64,000 bases of DNA from Pleodorina starrii (GCA_030267565.1 BRXU01000022.1:1818001-1882000); one strand, 5' to 3'. Shown: positions 11,601 through 23,944, counted from the stretch's first letter. Notes: generated from the letters alone by a model not told the origin. Numbers and translations are program-made.

Positions 11601-14600
11601 TGCGGGGGGGGGGCGGGGGGCAGGGCAAGAGAGGGAGGGGCGGGGCGGGGCGGGGGGGGAGGAGATGGGAGGGAAGGGGCAAACCAAGGGGACCGGTGGG
11701 GAAAGGGGGCGGAGGGGCGCGGAGGGCTGATCCCGGGCTCCGGGAGTCCTAAGGCAGCAGGCGGATCAGGGTGGGGTTGGCCCCGTCTGGTGGCACCTTC
11801 CAGGGGGGGGGGGGCGGACACTGAAGGGGGTGGCCCCCTCCCGGTGACCCAACACCAATCTCCTCCCTTTCCTTCCCTCCTCTTTGGCCGCAACCCTAAC
11901 GCCCCTCCGCCGCCCCCCCCCCCCGCTCCCAACCCACCGTCCCCGCCCCCCTCCCCCCCCCCCCCGGCGCTGCTCTGAGATTACCTGCCCTCCCTCCACC
12001 CCTCCACCCCTGCCTCCTTGCCTCCCTCCCGCCCGCCCTGCCTCCCCTCCTCGGCCTCGCTCGCTCACCACACGGTCAGCCTCGGCGGCAGTTCGTAGAC
12101 GTACACCCAGGGCCGCTTCTCACGAGTCCGGTAGCCGCTCCCCGCCAGCAGCACCGGGCGGCCCACCCGATCCCCACCCCGGCCCAGGGACAGAGCGCAC
12201 TCCGAGCCGTAGAAGCCTGGGGCGAGGCGGGGCAGAGCAGGACAGGGCAGGGCAGGGAGGACGTGGGATTTGTGGGCTGGCGGATAGGAGGGCTGAGGCG
12301 CAGCGGTTTGGGCTGATGGGCTGATGGGCCACCGATACGGCGTATGGGTTAACGATGCGATACCACGGGTAGGTGGGTAGGCCCACTGCTACTGCTGCCC
12401 TCCCCCCCCGCCCGTCCGTGTGTTCCCTGGCGCGCACGGGACAGGGACAGTGACAGGTACAGGGTGGTGCAGCTGACTGGTGGGGTGTCGCACAACACAG
12501 CACAGCAGAGGATGGCTCCCGCCCCGGGGGGTGGCAGGGGACGGGGGGGGGGCTGGCCTGACCGAGGTTTGTGACGGTGCGGTGCGGTGCAGTGCACATG
12601 CAGGGCGTCCCAAACCCTGCATCCATCCATCCATCCATGTATCCCCTTCAACTTATCCCACCCACCCCCCCACCCACCCCACCTGGCGCGCAGTGGCAAA
12701 AGCCCCCCACGCACTGTCCCCTCTGGTTGCAGCCGTTGATGCAGCTCTGGAGGGCGACATGGAGTGGGGAGGAGAGGGGAGGAGAGAAGGGCGACATGGG
12801 GAGGGGAGAAAGGCAGAGGGAGAGGGACGTGGGGAATGGAATGGCATAAAAGGGCGCCGGCGGGCGGTGATGATGACGGTTCTCCGCTCCCCCCCCCCCG
12901 TGTAAAGAGGTTGTGAGAAGGGGGCCTAGACCCTTCCATGCCCGTGCCCGTGTCCCTTTTCATCCGTCGTAATGTCTCCCGCTCGCCCCGTCATGCCCCG
13001 TCATGCCCGGTCATGCACCGTCATCCCTGCCCGGCCACGTCACTTGGCTCTCTGTGTTATCAGTTTCCCGGACCGTGTGCCACCCCCCCTACATCAGGGT
13101 GGTGCTGCCCGGGTGCCACCCCCTTACACCGCACGGCACCTCGCCTCACCTCATCTCACCTGGTTCCTGTTCAGGCACTCCTTGAGGTCATCGTAGCCCT
13201 GCTGCGTGCAGCGCTTCTGCAGCGCCGCTCCCTTCACCAGCTCACCGCAGTTGGGGCCGTCGCGGTGGCGGGGGCAGTCGCACCTGGACCCGGGAGGTTG
13301 GGGGTTGGGGGGTTGGGGGGTGGGTGGGTGGGTGGGGGGCAGGGCGATGGCCGCTCGGAGGGTTCGGGGGAAGAAGGGCAGCCGCTGGGTTTGCGTGCGT
13401 ACATAACGACTTGAAGCGCGAGGACGAGGAGGAAGAGGCGGAGGGTTACGATGAGGAAGAGGAAGAGGGGGAGATGGAGGGTGTACGCAAGGCGGGCGGC
13501 GGCGGGTGGGTGAGTCTGCCCCCACCGCGTCATCCCTCCTCCCGACCAGCTGGCGCCCCCCCCCCACCGAGACGCGCACGTCTCGCTGAAGGGCAACACA
13601 GCACCAGCGGCGCCACTCGGCAGCACCGTCCGACCCACTGTCCCTCCCCTCCGCCCAACCCGTGTAGTGGGGCGACACCACACCGCGTGGGACCCCTCCC
13701 TGTAGTGGGGGAGGCCGTCCACGGGGCCACCCCACCGAGAAGAGCGCACCCCAGTGCTGTCTGCCCCCATGTCGCCTCCCCGCCTACGCGTGTACCGTAC
13801 ATCGGCTTGACGCCCCCGGTCCTGGGTCCACATGCACACGCGATGGCTGGTAGCCGGACCCGGGCTTGATCCGGAGCTGGATCCGGAGCTGGATCCGGAG
13901 CTGGATCCGGAGCTGGATCCGGAGCTGGATCCGGAGCTGGATCCGGAGCTGGCTTCGCTTCAGCAAGGCACCAATGGCCTTATCCCCCCCATCCCATCGC
14001 CCGAGATCTCCCCCGCGCCCCGCCTCCCGCTTGCCTACCTGCCCAGCTCCTCATTGCAGGTGCCGTACACCGTACAGTTCACCGGGCATTTGCTGTTCTT
14101 TTTCGCCGTTTGCCTCCGCAACCACTCGTGTGGAGGGATCCGCGGCTGCCCCTGCTGCTGCTGCTGCTGCTCCTGGGGGCCATCCGCGGGCCGATCGGGA
14201 CCCGGCAGGTGGTCGGGCTGGCTGCCCGCCTCGGCCTCGGCCGCCGTGTCGATGGCAGGCAAGGAGGCGGAAGGAGGTGGCCGCTTCGCCCTCCGGAGGA
14301 TGGATCCACCGCGTACGCCAATTGTAGCTGCTAGCGCCACAGCACCCTGGCGGCTGCTGGAGGTCTGAGGGCGAGGGGTAAAGGCCGCGCTTCACGCTGG
14401 GCAGGGTGTTGCGACCGCGGCCGCGCCTGACTTCCAGCAGCCGCAGCAAAGCACTGCCCACGATCCAATGTGACAAGTTCGATCGTATGAGTGCCGTAAA
14501 GAAACAAAGCGCTTACCGTGAGGAGTGTGCTGCCGGGCGCAAGAATGATGCAAGTCAATACTAACAGCCCAAACAAGCTGGACCTTGCGCCACGTGTAAA

Positions 14601-14618
14601 GAGATTTGTACTGTACAT
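5630..14618 (-). CDS. Exostosin-like GT47 glycosyltransferase with EGF-like stalk (gene A), 14 exons
   Basis: Exons: 14517-14618, 14039-14364, 13160-13283, 12683-12746, 12069-12216, 11474-11599, 10678-10781, 9967-10035, 9468-9532, 8879-9021, 8103-8190, 7633-7764, 6939-7106, 5630-6472. The sum is 2502 bp, or 833 residues plus stop. ATG 14618 is the first ATG after an in-frame TGA. Residues about 13-34 (SSLFGLLVLTCIILAPGST) form a signal anchor, so a type II Golgi protein is likely. Residues about 127-206 are a cysteine-rich EGF-like stalk ([27 protein letters not shown]). The GT47 region starts with WVYVYELPP near 242. It includes HTGDWG, DVVIPVY, FFAGRICHN and YCLAPPGAGHGQRQ...GCVPV..ADGVAEPFEP, then EADIPRAHEIL. 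A Gly/Asp-rich insert precedes a cysteine-containing C-tail ending CPRLWG. The acceptor of exon 2 is uncertain by six codons. Many donors are GTGGGG, inside very G-rich introns. The enzyme probably makes matrix or wall glycans; acceptor and sugar are unknown. Confidence 0.9.
9546..9752 (+). repeat. (GGGA)n microsatellite in gene A intron
   Basis: About 207 bp of uninterrupted gggaggga repeat, lying between exon 9 (9468-9532) and exon 8 (9967-10035) of gene A. The lack of interruptions suggests a young or unstable tract. Its translation gives the artefactual poly-(Leu-Pro-Pro-Ser) frame on the minus strand. Confidence 0.95.
10794..11042 (+). repeat. G-rich minisatellite in gene A intron
   Basis: About 250 bp of variants of gggggcgggaggtgggggt between exons 7 and 6 of gene A. 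The plus (non-coding) strand has dozens of runs of four to seven G, so the transcript carries the C-rich complement. G-quadruplex formation on the DNA plus strand is plausible. Confidence 0.9.
13868..13951 (+). repeat. 12-bp tandem repeat (gatccggagctg)7
   Basis: Seven near-perfect copies of a 12-bp unit within the intron between exons 2 and 3 of gene A. The unit is a multiple of three, so frames run through it (DPELDPEL), but splice sites place it in the intron. Confidence 0.95.
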
Positions 14619-15607
14619 TGAATAACGCGGCAAGCTCCTTCACCCATGCCAACTTGCGGAGGCTGCCAAGTGTATTTTTGGACTGCCGTTGCGCCACGTC
14701 CACGCGATGTATGCGTAATGTAACATAAAATACTTCATACGTAAAAGATACAATAAAATTCAATACCTTGGTCCTGACAGTGCGAAAGTAAACCTGTCAT
14801 AAATCGCATCAGCACTAAACGGCGGGCGCGTACAGGTATGCTGCGGGCTCTCCAGTCAGTAACACATAAGGAATATTATCGCTTTCCCCCAGCTGTCCAT
14901 CAGTCGTCCGGTCAAGCCATCGAATTCGTCCAGTTCACCAGTATTTGAACGACGAGTACGGGAATGCCAACCGCTAACAGAACGACAGCGTCACATAAGT
15001 CCCCAGCGCCATTGATCGCGATGCTTGCCATTGCAGCTGGATGCGCGTTTAGAAGCTCTCAAACCACAGACCGTGCTTTCCCACTTGACTGGGTCCGCCA
15101 ATCCACCTGACAGGACCTGACAAACACAAGGAAGCCTTCCGTTTCCGCCGTGCCCCTCCGTACCTGCGGCACCATAACCGCTCCGTAAGCCACTCCGTAT
15201 GTGCGCAGGCAACTCATTTAATTTCGTGCTTTGGCTGTCAGGCCGCTCGCGCTGCTGTTGCACAGTCAGTGCGGTGCATATCTGTCCCCCTGGGTGGGTC
15301 CGGAGGCGATCTCCAGTGCCGCTTGCGCCGTTTGCCCGGTTCGCCAAGTCGCTCCGGTTCCGCCCTGCCCCTCTCCGGAATGCAGGGGGGTAAAAGAGAA
15401 AGATACCGCAGCGAAGGAACGGAGAGACGGACGGACCCTGAACCCCGAACGGACCTGGAATATAGATGGGGCTTCAGCCCGCCCCACCCCGCTCGCTCGC
15501 TGGGATCCAATCCAGACCGGACCGCTTCCAGTCGCAAGCAACGTTACGTAATGCATCGATCCTCGGGACCGCCGGCCCCTTCAGGCCGCCCCTCCAGGGC
15601 CCCAAAG
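14619..15607. other. Upstream region of gene A, no gene seen
   Basis: An AT-rich block at about 14690-14775 (minus strand TTTTATTGT, AAGTATTTTATG) lies 70-160 bases upstream of the gene A start and is the likely promoter zone. The rest, to 15607, contains no frame with recognisable homology. Confidence 0.4.
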
Positions 15608-16071
15608 AGGGTCAGCGAGGCTTCCTCTGCACCCGTCGACATGCCCCCCCCCTCAACGGAACAAGTCAGTCCCTGCAAGTCCCCGATGTCGCCAATGCAC
15701 CGGTCATCTCCAACCACACAACCTGTCGAGCCGCCATAACACGCCTTGACAACGCGTGCACGGCCGTCTCAAAGAATCCGTCAACGGCCCGGCATTAACC
15801 GTCCGCAACCAGCAATGAACCAGGGTCAAATAAGCGACTGGACTTGGGGGCCGGGACACCCGGTCGAAAACCACCAACGAACCAACGCCAACCGCCCACC
15901 AACGAATTAGAGCCGACAACCGCAACCCCATTTGGATCCGAACAGCGCGAACGCACCCGGTCGAGTCTGGATCCAGCCGGGCCGAACCCCGCACACGCAC
16001 ACACAGACGCACACACAGACGTGCAGACATCACTCACATCAGACCGCCGAGCAGCAGCGATCTCCCCCCCC

Positions 16072-16105
<34 letters not shown>

Positions 16106-16255
16106 TCGCACGCAACATAGGAGAGGGGCGTTGTAGCCGGCGTGCCGCGTGGTTGTCAGCTTCAGCTTTCAGCCCACGCGGCCAAAGTCCGAGTGACGTC
16201 ACCTCGTTCGCAGCCCCCCCCGCAGCTCCCCGCTGCAGCCGACTGGGGACCGGAT
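15608..16255 (+). repeat. Dispersed repeat R1, uninterrupted copy
   Basis: About 648 bp that match 23945-24282 plus 27500-27804, the two halves of a second copy split by the hAT transposon. This copy therefore shows the empty site (gatccgaa at about 15935). It contains a (tctg)n run near 16075-16103 and a palindromic gtgacgtcac box near 16193. No coding capacity or terminal repeats were seen. The repeat class is unknown. Confidence 0.85.
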
Positions 16256-16975
16256 TGGGGTTGGGGTGGGTTGCCTAGGGTGGTTGGTGGGTTGGGGCGG
16301 GTGTGGATTTTGGGAGCGAGAGGGTGCGGGTGGGGTTCAGAGGCACGGGTATACGGCGGCCATAGGGGGGGGCGGGGCGGGGGTTTCGCACCACCGTGGG
16401 CGAGTTTGTGGCTTTGAGCGACAGCACGACGGAAGACTGGCAGACGGCTGTTTGGAACATCGCCCCACGCGGCCCGGTAGGGGTAGAGCAGCTTCAGGCG
16501 GGCGCCGCCGTGGGCGCTTCCGCCGGCGCCCCTAACCCCCCTCCCCCAGCGACTGCGAGACCCTCCCAACGGGGGGTGGCCCCTCCCCCTCCCCCTCCCT
16601 GCGCAGCCTCTGTAAGCCCACCCCGGGCGGCTTCCAACAGCGGTGGGCTGCGTCGCGATGCGATCAACGCCGCTGCTGCCGCTGGTCCCTCAATCGCCTT
16701 ACCAATCGCCTGGGTGACACTGCAACATCCAGCATCGGTGCTTGATTCGTTCCCCAGCCTCCCTCCCTCACTCCCTCTGATTCGATACCGTTCACGGGCT
16801 CCCGCCTTTACGTGGATAACCCCTCCCTCCCATATATTGCGCTCTCCCATTCATTGCTGGCAACAGCGCATCAGGCGCTGGTAGGGCCTTCACATCCCCC
16901 CATCTGGCCAAGACTGCTGCCCTGCAACCGTCAACTACCACCTCCCCGCTCCAAACCAACCGTACTCCCATGCGT
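16256..16975 (+). repeat. Dispersed repeat R2, copy outside a gene
   Basis: About 700 bp clearly similar, with small indels, to 29925-30617. That other copy is almost the whole of an intron in gene B. Shared landmarks are ttgcctagggtgg, gggagcgagagggtgcgggt, gactggcagacggctg and catccccccatctggcc. This copy directly abuts R1 and carries an extra about 60 bp near 16776-16835 that includes the ttcacgggctcc motif. Confidence 0.85.
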
Positions 16976-17567
16976 GTTCCCTTAAAAAAGGGAGCCACCA
17001 GTCATGCCTACATCGGAATTTGGGAAGGCCATTGCGGCCGTTGTACGGTCACCACGCTGCCCCAGAGCCCCACACACAAAAAAGTACAGCCCAGGTTTGT
17101 TCTCAGAAACCCGGATACCACCATTCTGTGGACCAAGTTTAACGGCGTAGGACCCTATGGGGACCTAGCTTCGTTACACCATGCACCCAAGCGCGGTGCT
17201 CGTCCGATATCCAACCGAAAACCGCTCGCCTTGGTAATCAACCACATCAGTTTTGCCTGGCGCCCCCACAGCATGTGAAGAGCTCACGGTACGATCGGCT
17301 TCCCCCGAAACGCATCCCCAGGTGTGGTCCCTGCTCATGTGGCCAAGCCGCTTTGTGGGCCCCCGAACACTACACTGGATTGTCGGGCGCCACGGCCAGC
17401 CACGCCGCCTTCCCGCCCCTCCTCGGCTGCGGTGTCTTTTATCTCATCCTCCAGCCTGCGGTACATAATCCCCACCCATAGCAACGGCCGGCAGGCAACG
17501 TCTGTAATCTTGAGGGCCGTGTATAAATGGCAACCCCGTGTAATAAATGAGGGAAAATTTGACACCG
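16976..17567. other. Noncoding stretch with part of repeat R3
   Basis: No gene seen. About 17178-17250 resembles 23550-23628 (gcacccaagcgcggtgctcgt versus a variant of it, and gtaatcaaccacatcag). I call this short dispersed repeat R3. Its nature is unknown. Confidence 0.5.
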
Positions 17568-17977
17568 TTTCAACACGGCTCGTGTTTGACACGGGGCGAC
17601 ACGGGCTGTTTCAACACGGCTCGTGTTTGACACGGGGCGACACGGGCTGTTTCAACACGGCTCGTGTTTGACACGGGGCGACACGGGCTGTTTCAACACG
17701 GCTCGTGTTTGACACGGGGCGACACGGGCTGTTTCAACACGGCTCGTGTTTGACACGGGGCGACACGGGCTGTTTCAACACGGCTCGTGTTTGACACGGG
17801 GCGACACGGGCTGTTTCAACACGGCTCGTGTTTGACACGGGGCGACACGGGCTGTTTCAACACGGCTCGTGTTTGACACGGGGCGACACGGGCTGTTTCA
17901 ACACGGCTCGTGTTTGACACGGGGCGACACGGGCTGTTTCAACACGGCTCGTGTTTGACACGGGGCGACACGGGCTG
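17568..17977 (+). repeat. 41-bp minisatellite, ten copies
   Basis: Ten head-to-tail 41-bp units beginning tttcaacacggctcgtgttt and containing gacacggggcgacacgggc. All ten copies appear identical by eye, until the last runs into tttcaacatggtc. There are no spacers between units, so it is not a CRISPR array. The unit has repeated cacgg/gtgtt half-sites that could form small hairpins. Confidence 0.97.
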
Positions 17978-18794
17978 TTTCAACATGGTCTCGACGATAC
18001 ACGGGGCATTCACCGAAGCACACGAGACGAGTTCAGTTCGCATCTCCCAGATGCTCGCTAGCGACTAAAACGGCTCATGGGGCATGCGTCTTTTACAGTG
18101 TCTTGCCTTGACAGTGACTACGAAGGGGCTGTACGAATCCACCAGCCGCCCTAGCCACCCAAGCTCCTGTCCGGTCCCTCCACTATCACCACAAAGCAAG
18201 CCCGGGACACACACCCCTAACACAACCAGCAGCCAAACAGCGGGAGCAAATGGCACCCAAGCGCCCGTTGCTGCCTGGAACGAAAAGCCGGCCAGCCGAT
18301 ACAAACACAGTTGTCTGAGAGGTCCCTAAAAGACAGCCGGGTCACCAGAACACACACAATCCCTACTCGGCGGAGTTAAGGAGGGCTGTACACCTACCCC
18401 CTTGAAGGCAAGCCAAGGCGCTCCACCGTACACCACAGCCCAATCATGATGGTACCTGTCTTGTGCGGCTGCCCGAATTGTGTCACCGTGTGTCTTAACC
18501 TATTGTACCAGAACCTATCAACTTGCCATAGCATCACGTATTCCGGATGCACGGAGCAGCCTTCACCGCCCTCTCCTATGCGTTCGCTGCTGTGGGAGAG
18601 TAAGCGGAGGACGACGGGGTTACGCAGAGGCCTACACCCACCGGTATCGGTGAGTTCCCACCGCCAGCGCACCCGCACGCGGGCCCTTACGGTACGCGCA
18701 TGGAGACAACTGACATACCACATACGGCGTTGCAACGGCCGTCACCTCAAAACCACAACGGTGCCCAGCCAGCAACCCCCAGACGCCCCATAAC
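17978..18794. other. Intergenic, no gene seen
   Basis: Only short frames without recognisable homology are present. This lies downstream (3') of the MYND gene and upstream of gene A. Confidence 0.35.
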
Positions 18795-18890
18795 CGCCAC
18801 CCCCGGCACTCCGCCCGGTGCCCCGCCCGCCAGTGCGCCGTCCGGCAGTCGCGGCAGCAGTACCAGGCAGCGCCCGCACAGGCCCCCACA
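18795..18890 (-). pseudogene. Duplicated MYND-finger exon fragment
   Basis: The minus strand encodes GAAWYCCRDCRTAHWRAGHRAEC. This differs little from the finger end of the MYND gene at 19.38-19.47 kb, and the DNA is nearly identical over about 75 bp (ccggtgccccgcccgccagt). The first half of the finger and the rest of the gene are missing, and no splice sites link it to anything. It is best explained as a partial duplication of the gene's last exon. Confidence 0.75.
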
Positions 18891-19323
18891 GCACACGCAG
18901 CACACCAGAGTACATCACAGCTGCGGATCCGCATCCGAACTCCTGCGGTGTGGTGTTATCCGTAGCCGCCAGAACGAAGCACCCGCAGCCTTAGCTGCTG
19001 CAAAGGCCCCTACCGTATCTATACGGTGTATGAGTCCCTGCCACGCCAGCTCACGTACACCGTCATACCGGTATAGCATCTACGTTTTGGGGGCGCTTAG
19101 GGTTGCAGTCTGTCTGGCGCGGCACGCACGCACGATCGCAGCCCGTCATCAGGCTTCGGTAAAGTTCCAGGGTATCGTATGTCAGGTAATATGCTGAGCT
19201 GTCCATTTGCCAGCAGGGTCGCCTCGCGCAGAACGAACAGCATCGTCCTAGCACCGCACCGCACCCGTGAAGGTCTCATTAGTCACCACCCAACACTCAA
19301 TACAGCATCATTACGGCTGCCTC

Positions 19324-22300
19324 TTAACCATTCCCGGCGGCCCCTGCCGCGACCGTTCCTGCCCCCGCCGCCGCCGCCGCGCCGCCGCTGCACTCCGCCC
19401 GGTGCCCCGCCCGCCAGTGCGCCGTCTGGCAGTCGCGGCAGCAGTACCAGGCCGCACCGCAGCGCCCGCAGGCCGCCAGCCTCAGCCCCGCCTCGCTGTC
19501 CCCCTCCAGATTGAGGCAGTTGGGGTTGGCGCAGGTGGGCAGCACCGCCTCCACCTCCGCCGGGGAAGCCAGGGCGCGTAACACCCCCACCTCCACCGGT
19601 GAAAGCCTGGCGGCCGCCGCAACCGTGCCATTGCCCTCGCTGCCCTGCTCTCCCGCACCCCACCGCACCAGCCGCCCCGCCAGCGCCTCCAAGTCAACAG
19701 CCGTGCGGTCGTCTAGGCCGGAAGCCAGCAGATCACCCGCCAGGCTGCGGACCAGCTCCGGAGGCCAGTACGACAGCGGAAGGGCGGGATCGGTCGCTGG
19801 TACAATGCCTGCAGCCGCCACTGGCGCCGCCGCCGTCGCCGCACCAACGCCCCTGCTGCGGGGGCGCGCGTGTCGGCGGCCGCCAGGGTTGGACCCACCA
19901 TCGCCGCTTGCACTGCTGGAGCCAGCGCCGCGAGCCGCTGCCTCCATCACAGAGGCCTCCACGACAGCGCCCTGACGGGCAGCTTCACGAACCTCTGACG
20001 GCAGAACCTCGGCCACCAGGCACAAGCACTTTGCCAGCAGCTGGAGCCGCGCGGGATCAACAGGGGTTTCGATCGCGCCACTCAGGAGGGCCAACCGCAG
20101 GTGCTCCTCCCCTCTAAGCGCGACTCCGAGCAGCTCGATCGGGTTAGACCGCCGAAGCACCGACAACTGCCAGCCCTCATCACCCGCGGCCGCGCGGGCA
20201 CTGCTGCCGGCATCACCGCCACCGGCAGCCAGGACCTCACTGCTGCCGTCGCCGTCGTCGCCACCGCTCGCGGCCGCGCGGCCCCGTGGCGCCGTCCAGT
20301 GTCGCCCTCCCGCCAAGATGTGGATCCAGCGCAGCACCATTGCCAGCATTTCCTGTATGTCGCTGGCAGCGCCTGCAGCGGCCTCACCTCCTGAGATTGC
20401 CATTGGGGCCATACGCACGAACATGGCCGCCATTGCTGGCAGGCCGGCGGTCAGCACTGCCGTCATGACCAGGCCCAGCCGGCGTGACGTCGCGGTGGGC
20501 GCGTTGGTGCCGCCGGCATTGCTGTCACCGGTGCCGCCGGATGAGTGACCCAGGCTCCGCTCGGCGCTTGCCTGTAGCCTGCAGCAGCCCTTGTAGAGCA
20601 GCCCGCAGGAAAGCACACACGTGACCGCAAACGCCGAGCCCATAGGTTCACCGCTGCTGCTGCTGCTGCTGCTGCTGGCACCGCCACTGTCGCCATGTCG
20701 GCCCTCCGGCTCCAGAAAGTTCTTCGCGATTGCCTGGCGCAGCAACAGCTTGCGCAGTGAGGCGACACACGCGACCGCCTGGCGCGGGTCTGCGTACGTC
20801 AGCAGCTGGACGAGCGGGAACTCCTCCTGTCGGTGCAGCAGCGCCCTCAAGAGATGCGTCTCCATTCCGCTGCCGCGGGGGTCCCTGCCGGCGCGGCGCA
20901 GGAGGCGCTCCAGGCAGGGCAGCAGCCCGCCCGCCAGCGCCGCCGCAAGGTCGGGCGGCGGTGGCTCGAGCGGCACGGGTCCTGCAAAGACAATCAGCGG
21001 CGGGCAGCACACCCCCAGAGATAATGCCCTTGTGCCTTTGTGGCCCTTCCGTAGCAGAAAGGGCAGATGGGAACATTATCCACCAATGAGTGTTAGTGGC
21101 ACCATTTGTCATATGTGCTAGCAGAGCTCTTTCCCTCAGGACATTTGCTTTCCGCGCATGGACCGTGCATCGACCCAAAACCATTGCTACGCATGCATGG
21201 CCCGCCCTCGCCACCGTAACAATGCTGGCCCGCCCCAATCCGTCCCAACCCAGACAACGCTTGTGCCGCCACACGTCTCCCTCCACGCACTCACCCTCGC
21301 CCTCTCTCTCGCCCCCGTCCGCTTCAGCCAGCTGCTGGGGTCGCAGATGCTGTGCCAACAGGGTCACATGCTTCGGGTCCTGCCGCCAGTCCACGTGCTC
21401 CACAATGTCAGCGGCCAACCGCCAACGGTCAACGGCCGCCGCCTGCCAGCGACGAGCAGCACCAGCACCTGCAGCTGCCGAACCGCGGTCCCTCTCCAGG
21501 ACGTGCGTGCTCGAGGTCAGTGCCCCAGCGGCAAAGCCCCAAACCACTTCCTTCCTCATCACAAAGCGCCGCTGCTGCTGCTGCTCCTCCGCCACCTGCT
21601 GCCCCCCCCAGAACCGCGCGGACTCGACCGCCAGGCGCCCCACCCGCAGCGCCAGCTCCAACTCCACTCGGCGGCTGGTCAGCGGCCCGAAGAGCACTTC
21701 ATGAGGAGCTGCTGTGAAGATCAACTCCAAGCTGCCGAGTGCGCGCTTAGGCAACACGTGCACACCCAGGCTCTGCTGCTGCTGCTGCTGCTCCCTGCCG
21801 GCTTCTCCATCGGCTGCCGTGGCTAGACACTGCAGGCGGCGCAGCAGGCCGGGCGACATGCCGTATGAGGGGCCTCCGTCGGCGGCGCACAGCACCGCCA
21901 CCGCCGCCGCCAGCACCAGGTACTGCACGCAGGGGCCGGACAGGGCCTGCCGGAGGAGGGGGAGGAACGGTGCAGGCCCGGCGACACTTCCAGCCCTGTC
22001 CTTGTAGGCGAGGAAGTTATACACTCCCTGCAACCCATAAAGGGGGTCAATGCACCCTCTGATGGCGCCCCCGACCGTGTCGTGCTGCAACGTTTCCGCA
22101 GCTGCCCCACCCGCAGCTGCCTTGCCTGCTGACCCGCCTGCCGCCTCGCCCGCCTCTCCCGCCGCCGCTGTTGCTCCCACCAGCTCCAGGGTGGTTACCG
22201 CTGCCCGGGCGGTGTGCTCCAGGACGTGGCTGTCCGCCAGGGCCGCCACCAGCTCGGCGATGTACGACACAAGTACGCCACCAGTACCACCACCGCCACC

Positions 22301-23236
22301 ACGGGGAGACTGGTGGTGTCGGGGGTCGCACTCATCCTGCTGCAGGGCGTCCGGCTGGTTCGCAAAGCACACAAAGGATATCACAAACCGAGATGACTTC
22401 GTGAGCTCCGAAACCAGAAGGCGCACGAGCTCCTCGGCGTTAGCGCGCCTCAAGGGTCCTGCCGGTTCCGATGCCGCTGTTGGAGCGGCCGCCTCAGCAG
22501 CTGGCGCCACCACGGCTGCCACAGCCGCAGCAGCCTTCACGGTGCCGCCAGCGCCCGACCCTGCCTCGCCGGTAGCCAGTTCGCGCAGCAGCTCCCGCGC
22601 TTCCGCGACACCCGCCGCAAGTCGCTGGCTGATGGGCTTGAAAAACTGCATTCGCAGCAGCAACCGCATAAAGCCCGAAATCACGGTGGGTGGCCACCGG
22701 CTGGGCGAAGGCGGGGGATTACGGAAGCTGGCCGTCTGCCAGAGAGGCAGCACAGCGGCCATGAGCCACTGCAAGCTTGAGAGGATCAGGTCGTTGGTCA
22801 GAGGTGCTAACGAGTCCACAGGCTCGCCGTTGTCCCCACTGTTAGCTGTTTCGTGGGCCTGCTGCTGGTTGGCTTGGTGGGCTTGGCGGGTGTGGGTGTC
22901 GCGACTCATGACAGCGTAGATCTGGAGCACGGCCGTGCGGATGACGTCGTCTTGGATCATGTCCATGGCCACGGTTGCGGCCAAGTCGGAAATGGAGGAA
23001 TTCCAGAGGAGCGCACACACATCCTGGATCAGCCCGGCCACCTCATGGGCAGTGGGGCCATCGCCCGGCGGTTCGCTGCGGGCCTGCCGCAGCTGCTGAT
23101 TGCACATCAGGAATTTTTCAGCACCGATGCGGAGCAATCTTAACGCTTTTGTAATTTCGCGTTGGATCAGGTCCGCCGGTTGAGACGGAACCGCCATTCG
23201 GACTGCGGACCCACGGCGTGATCCTCGCGTTGGCAT
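19324..23236 (-). CDS. Large MYND zinc-finger protein, 1199 residues
   Basis: Two exons, 21295-23236 and 19324-20981, are joined across an intron with donor G|GTGAGT and acceptor TTTGCAG. The total is 3600 bp. ATG 23236 is the first ATG after an in-frame TAG. Residues about 1131-1178 form a MYND finger: CANPNC, CGRCGAAWYC, CRDCQTAHW, GHRAEC. The spacing fits the family, which binds proline-containing partner peptides. The preceding about 1100 residues are alpha-helical, Ala-rich and without a domain I recognise, with polyGln and polySer runs. No SET domain is visible. A C-terminal MYND finger after a long repeat-rich helical body is common in Chlamydomonas-type algae, where these proteins are mostly uncharacterised. 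No function beyond protein binding is claimed. A partial duplicate of its end lies 500 bp downstream. Confidence 0.85.
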
Positions 23237-23944
23237 TTTGGTGGTGCCTAGGCAAGTGCATTCAGAATCGCAAGGAAATACGCCTCCCTAAGCCTATTAG
23301 GACAAACATAAAAGTTCTGAATTTCTGCTCGAATAAAGTACCGGTAGGTCCTGCCGCTCAATTATAAGGTTCAGGAAGTAGTACGTCAAGCCATATAGCA
23401 AATCAAGGGTCCTGCTGCTACGTTGAAGGAACGGGAGTTGAGGGCCTTTGCGTTTGCGTTTGGCAACATTAACGACGCGTCCAGCTTAGTCCGTAGTGGT
23501 GGTTGCAAATAGACGACAAATATCCATTACAATTACCAGTACTGATGATGCACTGTGCACCCACCCAAGCGCGTGGCTCGTCCGAAACCGAATCGAATAC
23601 CAACCGCCTTCGTAATCAACCAAATCAGTTCCGGGGCATCCGGGTCTCACAGGTAGGGTCAATGTCCTTGCGGAACTTGCTCCGGGGTGTGGGTTGAAGG
23701 GGTGGGGGGTGGGGGGGTCCCACCGATGGTTCCATGAGCACATCACCCGATGTCCACAATTGCCGGTCAAGTTACCTAACACGCACGAATATCGCCTTGC
23801 TGCGGGGGTGGGTGCGCACGCTCTGTGCCCTCCCATTACGTGCGCAGCGAGACACGTACACCACAAGTAAATCTGCCCATGAGCATGTGTTCAATGCGTA
23901 CCGGCATTCATAATTTGGGTGCACATATCACCTTATGCGCACGA
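23237..23944. other. Upstream region of the MYND gene, no gene seen
   Basis: AT-rich patches on the minus strand (CTTTTATG, CTTTATTC at about 23300-23340) lie within about 100 bases of the start codon and may be promoter elements. About 23550-23628 is the second copy of short repeat R3. No coding frame is supported. Confidence 0.4.

Noticed and set aside
17568..17977. Possible CRISPR array
   Set aside because: The 41-bp units are contiguous with no variable spacers, and the setting is a eukaryotic genome.
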